Below are positions 1 through 6,848 of a stretch of 28,334 bases of DNA, piece after piece. The notes beneath the pieces are model-generated. The model saw only the letters and a list, made by a program, of their open reading frames with translations. It was not told the DNA's origin and did not search any database. How positions within the stretch are numbered: position 1 is the stretch's first letter; each line of letters starts with the position of its first letter. The translations under genes and the position numbers were made by a program. The stretch spans positions 22,234 to 50,567 of the forward strand of contig DIMT01000004.1 of assembly GCA_002425705.1 (NCBI GenBank), given 5' to 3'. This DNA is from Firmicutes bacterium UBA5559. Its GTDB lineage: Bacteria > Bacillota > Clostridia > Peptostreptococcales > Anaerovoracaceae.

Positions 1-1
1 T

Positions 2-103
2 CGGTTCCGGGACCTTACGGGCCTGGAAATGGATCCCGCTGGCCTGGTGCTGGAAGGCCGATGTGAAGCATGTTCCGGGGACTCTCCCGGCAATTGCTCC
101 TAA
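2..103 (+). CDS. Fur/PerR-family metalloregulator, C-terminal fragment (cut by window edge)
   Basis: This is the open end of a gene that begins outside the window; 33 residues remain before TAA at 101-103. The fragment has a T-G pair, eleven residues, then G-R-C-E-A-C. That spacing is the same as at the C-terminus of Bacillus PerR, where the final CxxC (here codons at 62-73) helps form the structural zinc site. Fur-family proteins are DNA-binding repressors that sense metal or peroxide. Rubrerythrin begins 38 nt downstream, and a PerR-type regulator beside rubrerythrin is a known arrangement in anaerobes. Whether it is PerR, Fur or Zur cannot be decided, because the sensing residues lie upstream of the window. 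Confidence 0.75.
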   Translation, partial: RFRDLTGLEMDPAGLVLEGRCEACSGDSPGNCS

Positions 104-141
104 ACCGTTAACATTGCGCAGTATTATAATGGAGGTAAACA

Positions 142-678
142 ATGAAAGATCTGAAAGGCACAAAAACTTACGACAATCTGATGGCTGCATTTGCCGGAGA
201 ATCCATGGCAAGAAACAAGTATTCCTATTATGCTTCTGCAGCCAAAAAAGAGGGATTTGAGCAAATTGCTGCTATTTTCCAGGAAACTGCTGATAACGAA
301 AAAGAGCATGCCAAGCTGTGGTTCAAGCTGGCTCACGGGGTAGGGGAAACCATGGACAATCTGCTGGATGCAGCCGCCGGTGAAAACTATGAGTGGACGG
401 ACATGTACAAGAACATGGCAGCCACCGCCAGAGAAGAAGGATTCCCGGAAATCGCCGAGCAGATGGAAGGAGTCGCAGCGATTGAAGCTCTTCACGAAGA
501 AAGATACCGAAAGCTTGCTCAGAACATCAAGGATGGCAAAGTCTTTGAAAAGGACGGCGATGTAGAGTGGAAGTGCCGAAACTGTGGACATGTTCATAGC
601 GGTGGGGATGCAGCCGCCATTTGCCCGGTATGTAAGCACCCCAGAGCCCATTTTGAAGTGCGGGCTACCAATTATTAA
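142..678 (+). CDS. rbr: Rubrerythrin (peroxide-reducing diiron protein)
   Basis: Rubrerythrin is a cytoplasmic protein that reduces hydrogen peroxide to water in anaerobes, with electrons from rubredoxin or NADH-linked reductases. The first ~135 residues form a ferritin-like four-helix domain with diiron ligands visible at E20, E53-x-x-H56, E81/E84 and E115-x-x-H118. The C-terminal rubredoxin-like domain has C145-x-x-C148 and C161-x-x-C164 for one iron. At 178 aa it is slightly shorter than the 191-aa Desulfovibrio protein. The start is set by GGAGG at 131-135. It follows a Fur/PerR-type gene, which suggests peroxide control, and it ends at its own terminator. The family assignment is secure. 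Confidence 0.96.
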   Translation: MKDLKGTKTYDNLMAAFAGESMARNKYSYYASAAKKEGFEQIAAIFQETADNEKEHAKLWFKLAHGVGETMDNLLDAAAGENYEWTDMYKNMAATAREEGFPEIAEQMEGVAAIEALHEERYRKLAQNIKDGKVFEKDGDVEWKCRNCGHVHSGGDAAAICPVCKHPRAHFEVRATNY

Positions 679-697
679 TCCAATCAACGTAGAAAAA

Positions 698-748
698 CTG
701 CCTTCGGGCAGGGGAGCCGGACAGCGGTTGCTGACGGCTTCTTTTTTT
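698..748 (+). terminator. Rho-independent terminator after rubrerythrin
   Basis: Two hairpins follow the stop codon. The first is CTGCC-TTCG-GGCAG (698-711), with a stable UUCG loop. The second pairs AGCCG (715-719) with CGGCT (735-739) and contains an inner CAGC-GGTT-GCTG stem (722-733). A run of seven T residues at 742-748 follows. This separates rubrerythrin from the ribosomal operon. Confidence 0.88.
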
Positions 749-870
749 ATTTTCCATAACAGGAAACGCCAGGATGCGTGTCCGATAAGGACCTGGGGAA
801 GTCGTTGAAAACATCAACTTTAATCAGGGAAAAAAGGCGAAAAAAATCCCAAAGTTTTTTTAAAAAACTA

Positions 871-899
871 TTGCATTCGAGAAAAGGATATTATATACT
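871..899 (+). promoter_or_regulatory. Sigma-A promoter of the S10 operon
   Basis: TTGCAT (871-876) and TATACT (894-899) are separated by 17 nt, a near-consensus vegetative promoter. The A/T tracts immediately upstream (about 851-869) resemble an UP element. Transcription should begin near 906, leaving an untranslated leader of about 235 nt before rpsJ. The stretch 749-850 between the rubrerythrin terminator and this promoter shows nothing I can name. Confidence 0.8.
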
Positions 900-905
900 A
901 CAAAG

Positions 906-1141
906 GCTTGCTTAAGGCGATGAAGTGGGAAGTTACTGCGCTAACAGAGAATTCCCATGGAGAATTGTCCTCACCAGATGGGGGCGAAGGGATTCGCCGG
1001 CTTTTTGCTTTGTGCTCTTTTTAGGGAAACACACGGAGCCGTGTACATAGTGAGCAAAACCCCGTACACGTTGAAAGCTGTGGCATAAGGACCCCTTGTA
1101 CAGGCATAGCGAAAACGTACAAAAAAATAGGAGGAAGAAAA
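906..1141 (+). promoter_or_regulatory. Structured 5' leader of the S10 operon (candidate autoregulatory RNA)
   Basis: There is no credible gene here, but several stems can be drawn. (a) 926-957: TGGGAA pairs with TTCCCA, enclosing GTTA/TAAC around a CTGCGC loop, with a one-sided AGAGAA bulge (946-951). (b) 983-998: GGCGAA-GGGA-TTCGCC, with five T residues at 1002-1006. (c) CGTGTAC (1040-1046) pairs with GTACACG (1064-1070). (d) TTGTAC (1096-1101) pairs with GTACAA (1117-1122), just upstream of the rpsJ ribosome-binding site. S10 operons are often controlled by a ribosomal protein binding the leader (L4 in E. coli). That this leader works so is inference. Confidence 0.55.
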
Positions 1142-1453
1142 ATGAGTGAACAACAAAAAATCAGAATCAAGCTGAAGGCCTTTGACCACAAGTCATTAGA
1201 CCAGTCCGTAGCGAAGATCATCGATGCCGTCAAGAAGACTGGTGCTGATGTATCCGGACCCATTCCGCTGCCCACCGAAAAGGAAGTCGTCACGATCTTG
1301 AGAGCCGTTCATAAGTACAAGGACAGCAGAGAGCAGTTCGAACAGAGAACCCACAAGAGACTGATCGACATCACCAACACCACACCCAAGACCGTAGATG
1401 CGCTGACAAAGCTGGATCTGCCCGCAGGCGTGGACATCGAAATCAAATTATAG
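1142..1453 (+). CDS. rpsJ: 30S ribosomal protein S10
   Basis: S10 belongs to the head of the 30S subunit and, as NusE, also takes part in transcription antitermination. The 103-aa product has the family's usual length. It shows the N-terminal IRIKLKAFDHKSLDQS segment, the central THKRLIDI stretch, and the terminal LPAGVDIEIKL strand. A good AGGAGG lies at 1130-1135. It is the first gene of the S10 operon and is preceded by a long structured leader. Confidence 0.98.
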   Translation: MSEQQKIRIKLKAFDHKSLDQSVAKIIDAVKKTGADVSGPIPLPTEKEVVTILRAVHKYKDSREQFEQRTHKRLIDITNTTPKTVDALTKLDLPAGVDIEIKL

Positions 1454-1494
1454 TAAGGGAACTCCCCTTAGTATGATTGCCCGAAAGGGTAATC
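1454..1494 (+). promoter_or_regulatory. Tandem RNA hairpins between rpsJ and rplC
   Basis: The first hairpin, TAAGGG (1454-1459) with CCCTTA (1465-1470), begins directly after the rpsJ stop. The second, GATTGCCC (1475-1482) with GGGTAATC (1487-1494), is an 8-bp stem with one G-U pair, capped by a GAAA tetraloop. No T tract follows, so this is not a classical terminator. The pair ends about 15 nt before the rplC ribosome-binding site. A processing, stability or translational-control role is inferred. Confidence 0.6.
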
Positions 1495-1520
1495 CGCTGT
1501 AAGAATTTAGGAGGAAAAAT

Positions 1521-2156
1521 ATGAAAACAATCTTAGGTAAGAAAATCGGCATGACCCAGATTTTCACAGAAGCCGGAGAAGTCATCCCGGTAACCGTCAT
1601 CGAAGCCGGTCCGGTAGTTGTGACTCAGGTTAAGACAGAGGAAACAGACGGCTACAACGCTGTTCAGATCGGATTTGAAGATCAGAAGGCCCACAGAGTG
1701 AACAAGCCGATGACAGGCCACTTTAACAAATATGGGGTTTCCGTCAAGAAGCACCTGGCTGAGTTCCGAACAGAAGCCGGTGAAAGCTACGAAGCAGGAC
1801 AGACCATTACCGTGGCAGACTTTGAAGAAGGCAAGAAACTGGACGTTACCGGCGTATCCAAAGGTAAGGGAACCCAGGGTAACATCAAGCGGCACAACCA
1901 TGCAAGAGGACCGATGACCCACGGTTCCAAGCACAAGAGACTGGCTGGAGCACTGGCTGCCGGTACTTATCCTTCCCGAGTATTCAAGGGCAACAAGGGC
2001 CCCGGAAGAATGGGCCGTGATACAGTTACTGTACAGAACGTGGTTCTGGTAAAAGTAATGGAAGACAGAAACCTGATGCTGGTCAGAGGAGCTGTTCCAG
2101 GAGCAAAAGGCGGCCTGCTGCGAATTCAGTACGCAGTTAAAGGTCAGGACAAATAG
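1521..2156 (+). CDS. rplC: 50S ribosomal protein L3
   Basis: L3 is an early-assembly protein of the 50S subunit whose long loop reaches toward the peptidyl transferase centre. The 211-aa product begins with the typical MKTILGKKIGMTQIF and contains the loop region around HNHARGPMTHGSKHKR (about residues 124-139). The GRMGRDTVTVQN segment follows at about residues 165-176. AGGAGG at 1510-1515 fixes the start. The 67-nt gap from rpsJ is unusually long for this operon and holds two hairpins. Confidence 0.98.
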   Translation: MKTILGKKIGMTQIFTEAGEVIPVTVIEAGPVVVTQVKTEETDGYNAVQIGFEDQKAHRVNKPMTGHFNKYGVSVKKHLAEFRTEAGESYEAGQTITVADFEEGKKLDVTGVSKGKGTQGNIKRHNHARGPMTHGSKHKRLAGALAAGTYPSRVFKGNKGPGRMGRDTVTVQNVVLVKVMEDRNLMLVRGAVPGAKGGLLRIQYAVKGQDK

Positions 2157-2185
2157 ATAGAACTTCAGAAAGGAGGAAGTAACAA

Positions 2186-2809
2186 ATGGCAAAAGTAACA
2201 ATGCTCAACATGGCCGGACAAGAAGCCGGAACCATTGAACTAAAAGATTCCATCTTCGGCATCGAACCCAACCAGAACGCGGTTCATGCAGTTGTTAAAA
2301 ACTATCTGGCAAACCAGAGACAGGGCACCCAGTCTGCAAAGACCAGAGCTGAAGTCCGGGGCGGCGGCAGAAAACCCTTCCGGCAGAAGGGAACCGGACG
2401 TCATAGGCAGGGTAGCACAACGGATCCTTCCCAGGTTGGAGGAGGTATCGTCTTCGCACCGAAGCCGAGAGACTACCGGTACACCGTGCCCAAGAAGCTG
2501 AGAAGACTGGCAATGCTTTCCGCTCTGTCCTCAAAGGTAGGCGAACAGGAAATCATCGTGCTGGACAGCCTGAACTTCGACGCTCCCAAGACCAAGGAAA
2601 TGATCAAGGTCCTGGAAAACGTCAAGGCGGCTAAGAAGGCCCTGATCATCATGGCTGAAAAGGATGAGAACGTAATCAAGTCCGCAGCCAACATTCCGGG
2701 AGTCCGAACAGCGCTGGTATCCACGATGAACGTTTACGAAATCATCAACTACACCAGCTTTATCGTAACAAAAGACGCAATCAACAAAATTGAGGAGGTG
2801 TATTCGTAA
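2186..2809 (+). CDS. rplD: 50S ribosomal protein L4
   Basis: L4 lines the peptide exit tunnel and, in E. coli, represses its own S10 operon by acting on the leader. The 207-aa sequence has the extended tunnel loop, rich in R, G and K (about residues 50-95, with RGGGRKPFRQKGTGRHRQG). The globular fold follows. AAAGGAGG at 2169-2176 precedes the ATG. The stop codon overlaps the rplW start by one base (TAATG), so the two are likely translationally coupled. Confidence 0.98.
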   Translation: MAKVTMLNMAGQEAGTIELKDSIFGIEPNQNAVHAVVKNYLANQRQGTQSAKTRAEVRGGGRKPFRQKGTGRHRQGSTTDPSQVGGGIVFAPKPRDYRYTVPKKLRRLAMLSALSSKVGEQEIIVLDSLNFDAPKTKEMIKVLENVKAAKKALIIMAEKDENVIKSAANIPGVRTALVSTMNVYEIINYTSFIVTKDAINKIEEVYS

Positions 2810-3099
2810 TGAGAACCCCTTACGATGTAATCATAAAGCCGGTTATCTCTGAAACAAGCATGGATAACGCACAGGTTAAGAAATACACATTTAAGGTAGC
2901 CACCGATGCCAACAAGACAGAAGTCAAGAAGGCGGTTGAAGAAATCTTCGGCGTCCAGGTGGAAAAAGTGAACATCATGAATGTTCAGGGAAAAGTCAAG
3001 AGAATGGGCAAATACGTGGGAAGAACCGCGGCCACCAAGAAAGCTATCGTGACCCTTACAGAGAAGAGTAAGGAAATCGAATTCTTCCAGGGTCTGTAA
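2809..3099 (+). CDS. rplW: 50S ribosomal protein L23
   Basis: L23 sits at the exit-tunnel mouth, where trigger factor and the signal recognition particle dock. The 96-aa product has the usual short bacterial length. It carries the hallmarks IIKPVISE near the N-terminus and VNIMNVQGKVKRMGKYVGR in the middle. It starts inside the rplD stop codon and uses the AGGAGG at the 3' end of rplD. Confidence 0.97.
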   Translation: MRTPYDVIIKPVISETSMDNAQVKKYTFKVATDANKTEVKKAVEEIFGVQVEKVNIMNVQGKVKRMGKYVGRTAATKKAIVTLTEKSKEIEFFQGL

Positions 3100-3114
3100 G
3101 GAGGGACAAGTAAT

Positions 3115-3948
3115 ATGGGAATTAAAAAATATAATCCGACCTCTCCTGGATTGAGAGGAATGACGGTTTCTACATTTGAAGAAATCACCAAGAGCACACC
3201 GGAAAGGTCATTGACTGTTACGCTGAAGAAGCATTCCGGAAGAAACACCAGAGGCAAGATCACCGTTCGTCACCGAGGCGGCGGCTACCGGCCCAAATAC
3301 CGAATCATCGACTTCAAGAGAACCAAAGACGGAGTCCCCGGTAAGGTTGCAGCCATCGAATACGATCCCAACCGAAGCGCAAACATCGCCCTGATCGTTT
3401 ACGCAGACGGTGAAAAGCGATACATCATCGCTCCCAACAAACTGTTTGTCGGCGACATGATTGAATCCGGACCGAATTCCGACATCAAAACCGGAAACGC
3501 TCTTCCCCTGGCCAACATCCCTGTTGGTACCGTGATCCACAACATTGAGCTGAAGCCCGGAAAGGGAGCTCAGATGGTAAGATCCGCAGGAAACGGCGCA
3601 CAGCTGATGGCAAAAGAAGGAGATTACGCGCAGGTAAGACTGCCCTCCGGCGAAGTACGAAAAGTCCGGATCGAATGCCGGGCCACCATCGGAGAAGTCG
3701 GAAACGGCGATCACGAAAACATCAAGATCGGTAAAGCCGGACGAAAAAGACACATGGGCATCAGACCTACTGTCCGAGGTTCCGTCATGAACCCCAACGA
3801 CCATCCTCACGGTGGTGGTGAAGGAAGAACCGGTATCGGACGTGTCAGCCCGGTTACTCCCTGGGGCAAGCCTGCTCTGGGTTACAAGACCAGAAAGAAG
3901 AACAAAGCTTCTAATAAATATATCGTGAAGAAGAGAAATGAAAAATAG
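3115..3948 (+). CDS. rplB: 50S ribosomal protein L2
   Basis: L2 is a large primary 23S rRNA-binding protein needed for subunit joining and peptidyl transfer. The 277-aa sequence includes HRGGGYRPKYRIIDFKR (residues about 57-73), the OB/SH3-like RNA-binding core, and the conserved HPHGGGEGR motif near the C-terminus. The conserved histidine of that motif has been linked to peptidyl transferase activity. Its arginine codons are AGA 11, CGA 7, CGG 3, CGT 2, AGG 1 and CGC 0. This pattern is a useful reference for highly expressed genes in this genome. Confidence 0.98.
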   Translation: MGIKKYNPTSPGLRGMTVSTFEEITKSTPERSLTVTLKKHSGRNTRGKITVRHRGGGYRPKYRIIDFKRTKDGVPGKVAAIEYDPNRSANIALIVYADGEKRYIIAPNKLFVGDMIESGPNSDIKTGNALPLANIPVGTVIHNIELKPGKGAQMVRSAGNGAQLMAKEGDYAQVRLPSGEVRKVRIECRATIGEVGNGDHENIKIGKAGRKRHMGIRPTVRGSVMNPNDHPHGGGEGRTGIGRVSPVTPWGKPALGYKTRKKNKASNKYIVKKRNEK

Positions 3949-3963
3949 GAAGGAGCATAGATA

Positions 3964-4248
3964 ATGGGTAGATCACTGAAAAAAGGCCCTTTCGTAAACG
4001 CTAAGCTGATCAAAGCTATCATTGATATGAATGCAGCTAACGAAAAGAAAGTATTAAAGACCTGGTCCAGACCATCCACAATTTTCCCCCAGATGGTGGG
4101 ACATACCATCGCTGTTCATGACGGAAAAAAACATGTTCCCGTATACATCACTGAGGACATGGTAGGCCACAGACTTGGAGAGTTCGCTCCAACGAGAAAC
4201 TACAGAGGCCATGCTGCGGACAAGTCATCCAAAGTCAAGAAAAAGTAG
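3964..4248 (+). CDS. rpsS: 30S ribosomal protein S19
   Basis: S19 forms a pair with S13 in the head of the small subunit. The 94-aa product begins with the characteristic MGRSLKKGPFV. It also contains the conserved segments TWSRPSTIFPQMVGHTIAVHD-like and GHRLGEFAPTR. The stop TAG runs into the next gene's purine-rich ribosome-binding region (TAGGAAAGGAG). Confidence 0.98.
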   Translation: MGRSLKKGPFVNAKLIKAIIDMNAANEKKVLKTWSRPSTIFPQMVGHTIAVHDGKKHVPVYITEDMVGHRLGEFAPTRNYRGHAADKSSKVKKK

Positions 4249-4266
4249 GAAAGGAGATCAAATAAA

Positions 4267-4602
4267 ATGGAAGCAAAAGCAATTGCAAAATACGTTCGGA
4301 TGTCTCCTATCAAACTGAAGCCGGTTACTGACCTGGTCAGAGGCAAAGACTTGAGCGAGGCGCTGACCATTCTGAAGTTTACTCCCGGTAAGGGTTCTCA
4401 AATTGTTGAAAAGGTTGTAAAATCAGCTGCTGCTAATGCAGAAAACAATTTTGACATGAATCCGGACAACCTGTACGTTGCAGAGGTATATGCTCATCAG
4501 GGACCCACCTTAAAAAGATGGAGAGCGGGATCCCAGGGAAGAGCATCCGTGATTCTCAAGAGAAGCAGCCATGTTGGCGTTACGTTAAAGGAAAAAAACT
4601 AG
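4267..4602 (+). CDS. rplV: 50S ribosomal protein L22
   Basis: L22 lines the exit tunnel, and its beta-hairpin tip is a site of macrolide-resistance mutations. The 111-aa sequence starts with the family pattern YVRMSPIKLKPVTDLVRGK. The hairpin at about residues 80-100 reads GPTLKRWRAGSQGRASVILK. The tip is a little different from the common RFRPRAQGRA form, which looks like natural variation. AGGAG precedes the ATG. Confidence 0.97.
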   Translation: MEAKAIAKYVRMSPIKLKPVTDLVRGKDLSEALTILKFTPGKGSQIVEKVVKSAAANAENNFDMNPDNLYVAEVYAHQGPTLKRWRAGSQGRASVILKRSSHVGVTLKEKN

Positions 4603-4620
4603 GAACAGGAGGTTCGTTGA

Positions 4621-5511
4621 ATGGGTCAGAAAGTAAGCCCTCATGGATTGAGAGTGGGCATTATAAAGGACTGGGATTCTAAATGGTACGCCAGCAAGAA
4701 CAGCTTCGCTGATCACCTTGTGGAGGACCATAAAGTCAGAGAATTCGTCAAAAAGAAATTATATGTGGCAGGCGTATCCAGAGTCGTCATCGAACGGTCG
4801 TCTGACAAGCAGATAAAGGTAGTGATCCTGACCGGCAAGCCGGGCATGGTCATCGGCAGATCCGGAGACGGCATTGATATGCTGAAGAAGGAAATCGAAA
4901 AGATGACTGGCAAGGAAGTCACCATCAGCATCGTTGAAATCAAAAGAATTGAACTGGATGCACAGCTGACTGCTGAAAGCATTGCTCAGGCCCTGGAGAG
5001 ACGTGTGTCCTTCCGAAGAGCCATGAAGCAGGCTATCGGCCGAACCATGAAAGCCAATGCCAAGGGAATCAAGGTCCTGGTATCCGGCCGACTGGGCGGA
5101 GCCGAAATTGCCAGAAATGAAAAGTACAGCGAAGGAAACGTTCCTCTGCATACTTTGAGAGCCAACATCGACTACGGATTCGCAGAAGCAGACACCACCT
5201 ACGGAAAGATCGGCGTAAAAGTCTGGATCAACCACGGAGAAGTTCTGGACAAGGGTCTGATGAGTGCGGTACCGGAAGAAAAGCCGGCTGACCGACGTGG
5301 TGGCGACCGAGACCGAAGACCGAGACGGGACAACGACCGACCTAGAAGAGACAACGATCGTCCCAGAAGAGATTCCAGGGATGCCAGGGCGGAACTGAAG
5401 CCGTCGGTCAACCCAAGAGTCCGAAAGGCACCCAAGCCGGAAGCAGCAGCTCCCGTCGTGGAAGCCCAGGTGGAATCAACAGCAGATAACGCAGAAGCGA
5501 CAGAAGAATAG
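4621..5511 (+). CDS. rpsC: 30S ribosomal protein S3 with a long charged C-terminal tail
   Basis: S3 forms part of the mRNA entry site of the 30S subunit and contributes to helicase action. Residues 1 to about 210 match the standard protein, including the KH-domain GRSGDG loop (79-84) and the SGRLGGAEIAR segment (155-165). The protein is 296 aa, while most bacterial S3 proteins have about 210-235. The extra tail contains three consecutive 7-residue repeats, PRRDNDR (234-240), PRRDNDR (241-247) and PRRDSRD (248-254). A proline/alanine-rich and finally acidic end follows. The tail is in frame and followed by the normal rplP gene, so it is not a frameshift artefact. The tail is probably disordered. 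Confidence 0.96.
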   Translation: MGQKVSPHGLRVGIIKDWDSKWYASKNSFADHLVEDHKVREFVKKKLYVAGVSRVVIERSSDKQIKVVILTGKPGMVIGRSGDGIDMLKKEIEKMTGKEVTISIVEIKRIELDAQLTAESIAQALERRVSFRRAMKQAIGRTMKANAKGIKVLVSGRLGGAEIARNEKYSEGNVPLHTLRANIDYGFAEADTTYGKIGVKVWINHGEVLDKGLMSAVPEEKPADRRGGDRDRRPRRDNDRPRRDNDRPRRDSRDARAELKPSVNPRVRKAPKPEAAAPVVEAQVESTADNAEATEE

Positions 5512-5536
5512 TAGTTGAGAAAGGAGGAGTGTAGCG

Positions 5537-5971
5537 ATGTTAATGCCAAAGCGCGTTAAACGCAGAAGAGTCCACAGAGGAAGAATGAAGGGCGTTGCAA
5601 CCAAGGGCAACACCATTACATACGGAACTTACGGACTTGTTACAGAAGAATGTGGCTGGATCACTTCAAATCAGATCGAAGCGGCTCGTATCGCCATGAC
5701 CAGATCGATCAAACGAGGTGGTAAAGTATATATCAAGATATTCCCCCATAAGCCGGTTACCAAAAAACCCGCTGAAGTACGAATGGGTTCCGGTAAAGGT
5801 GCTCCTGAGTACTGGGTAGCAGTAGTTAAGCCCGGTCGGGTCATGTTTGAAATCGAAGGAGTTACCGAGGTTCAGGCCAGAGAGGCTATGAGACTTGCCT
5901 CCCACAAACTGCCGGTACGATGCAAATTTGCCATCAAGGAAAATAGTGTAGCAGAGGGTGGTGAAGTATAA
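5537..5971 (+). CDS. rplP: 50S ribosomal protein L16
   Basis: L16 helps position tRNA at the A and P sites. The 144-aa sequence shows MPKRVKRRRVHRGRMKG at its start and the conserved GKGAPEYWVAVVKPGR segment. The first ATG (5537) is preferred over the one at 5543: AAGGAGG at 5521-5527 is nearer its ideal distance, and the MLMPKR/MLLPKR start is common in Firmicutes. The stop overlaps the rpmC ATG by one base. Confidence 0.97.
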   Translation: MLMPKRVKRRRVHRGRMKGVATKGNTITYGTYGLVTEECGWITSNQIEAARIAMTRSIKRGGKVYIKIFPHKPVTKKPAEVRMGSGKGAPEYWVAVVKPGRVMFEIEGVTEVQAREAMRLASHKLPVRCKFAIKENSVAEGGEV

Positions 5972-6174
5972 TGGAATTAAAGAAAATGAGAGATATGAGC
6001 GAGCTTGAACTGAATGTTGAGCTGAAGAAAATGAAACAGGAGCTTTTCAACCTGAGATTCCAGCACGTTACTGGCCAGCTGGAAAACCCGATCAAAATGA
6101 GAGATGCTAAAAAGCAGATCGCACGGGTAAAGACCATTATCAGAGAAAAAGAACTGAAGAAGGTTCAAGGTTAA
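5971..6174 (+). CDS. rpmC: 50S ribosomal protein L29
   Basis: L29 is a small two-helix protein beside L23 near the tunnel exit. The 67-aa sequence has the hallmark LFNLRFQHVTGQLENP in the centre and the RVKTIIREKEL end. It is coupled to rplP by a TAATG overlap. Confidence 0.96.
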   Translation: MELKKMRDMSELELNVELKKMKQELFNLRFQHVTGQLENPIKMRDAKKQIARVKTIIREKELKKVQG

Positions 6175-6192
6175 TCGAAAGGAGGATGTGCT

Positions 6193-6453
6193 ATGACAGT
6201 TGAAAGAAACAGAAGAAAGACCAGAGTTGGCATGGTTGTCAGCGATAAAATGGACAAGACAGCCGTAGTTGCCGTTGAAGACTTCGTAAGACATTCCCTT
6301 TATGGAAAAGCCGTAAAGAGAACCAAGAAGTTCAAGATTCACGATGAAAACAACGAGTGCAACATCGGAGATAAAGTTAGAATTATGGAAACAAGACCTC
6401 TTTCCAAGGATAAGAGATGGAGACTTGTGAACATCATTGAAAAAGTGAAGTAA
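6193..6453 (+). CDS. rpsQ: 30S ribosomal protein S17
   Basis: S17 is a primary 16S rRNA-binding protein with an OB fold. The 86-aa product contains GMVVSDKMDKTAVVAVE and the C-terminal IMETRPLSKDKRWRLV motif typical of the family. AAAGGAGG at 6179-6186 gives a strong start. Confidence 0.97.
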   Translation: MTVERNRRKTRVGMVVSDKMDKTAVVAVEDFVRHSLYGKAVKRTKKFKIHDENNECNIGDKVRIMETRPLSKDKRWRLVNIIEKVK

Positions 6454-6467
6454 AGGAGGCACCAGAG

Positions 6468-6836
6468 ATGATTCAGACAGAAACCAGATTAAAAGTCGCT
6501 GACAATTCAGGTGCGAAGGAACTGTTATGCATCCGTATTCTCGGCGGTACCAGCCGAAAATATGCAAACATAGGAGATACGATCGTGTGCGCCGTCAAGG
6601 AAGCAACTCCCGGCGGAGTCGTGAAGAAGGGTGACGTTGTAAAGGCAGTAGTGGTAAGAACCATGCACGGAGCCAGAAGAGCCGATGGCAGCTACGTGAA
6701 GTTCGACCAGAATGCCGCCGTCATCATCAAGGACGACAAGAACCCGGTTGGAACCCGTATCTTCGGACCTGTAGCTAGAGAGCTCCGTGACAAGAGTTAC
6801 ATGAAAATCGTGTCACTGGCGCCGGAAGTACTGTAG
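6468..6836 (+). CDS. rplN: 50S ribosomal protein L14
   Basis: L14 lies at the subunit interface and contacts 16S rRNA. The 122-aa sequence shows the strict family signatures MIQTETRLKVADNSGAKE, VVVRTMHGARRADGS and GTRIFGPVARELR. Its stop codon TAG is the first part of TAGGAGG, which serves as the rplX ribosome-binding site. Confidence 0.98.
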   Translation: MIQTETRLKVADNSGAKELLCIRILGGTSRKYANIGDTIVCAVKEATPGGVVKKGDVVKAVVVRTMHGARRADGSYVKFDQNAAVIIKDDKNPVGTRIFGPVARELRDKSYMKIVSLAPEVL

Positions 6837-6848
6837 GAGGTGTGAAGG

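Noticed and set aside
125..130. TATAAT in front of rubrerythrin as a -10 box
   Set aside because: No -35 box is found 16-18 nt upstream, and transcription would begin after the GGAGG site, leaving a 5-nt leader.
124..687. Reverse-strand open frame opposite rubrerythrin
   Set aside because: No family resemblance, and rubrerythrin is unmistakable on the + strand.
804..818. GTTGA/TCAAC hairpin before the S10 promoter
   Set aside because: Only five pairs, no T tract, and upstream of the promoter; likely chance.
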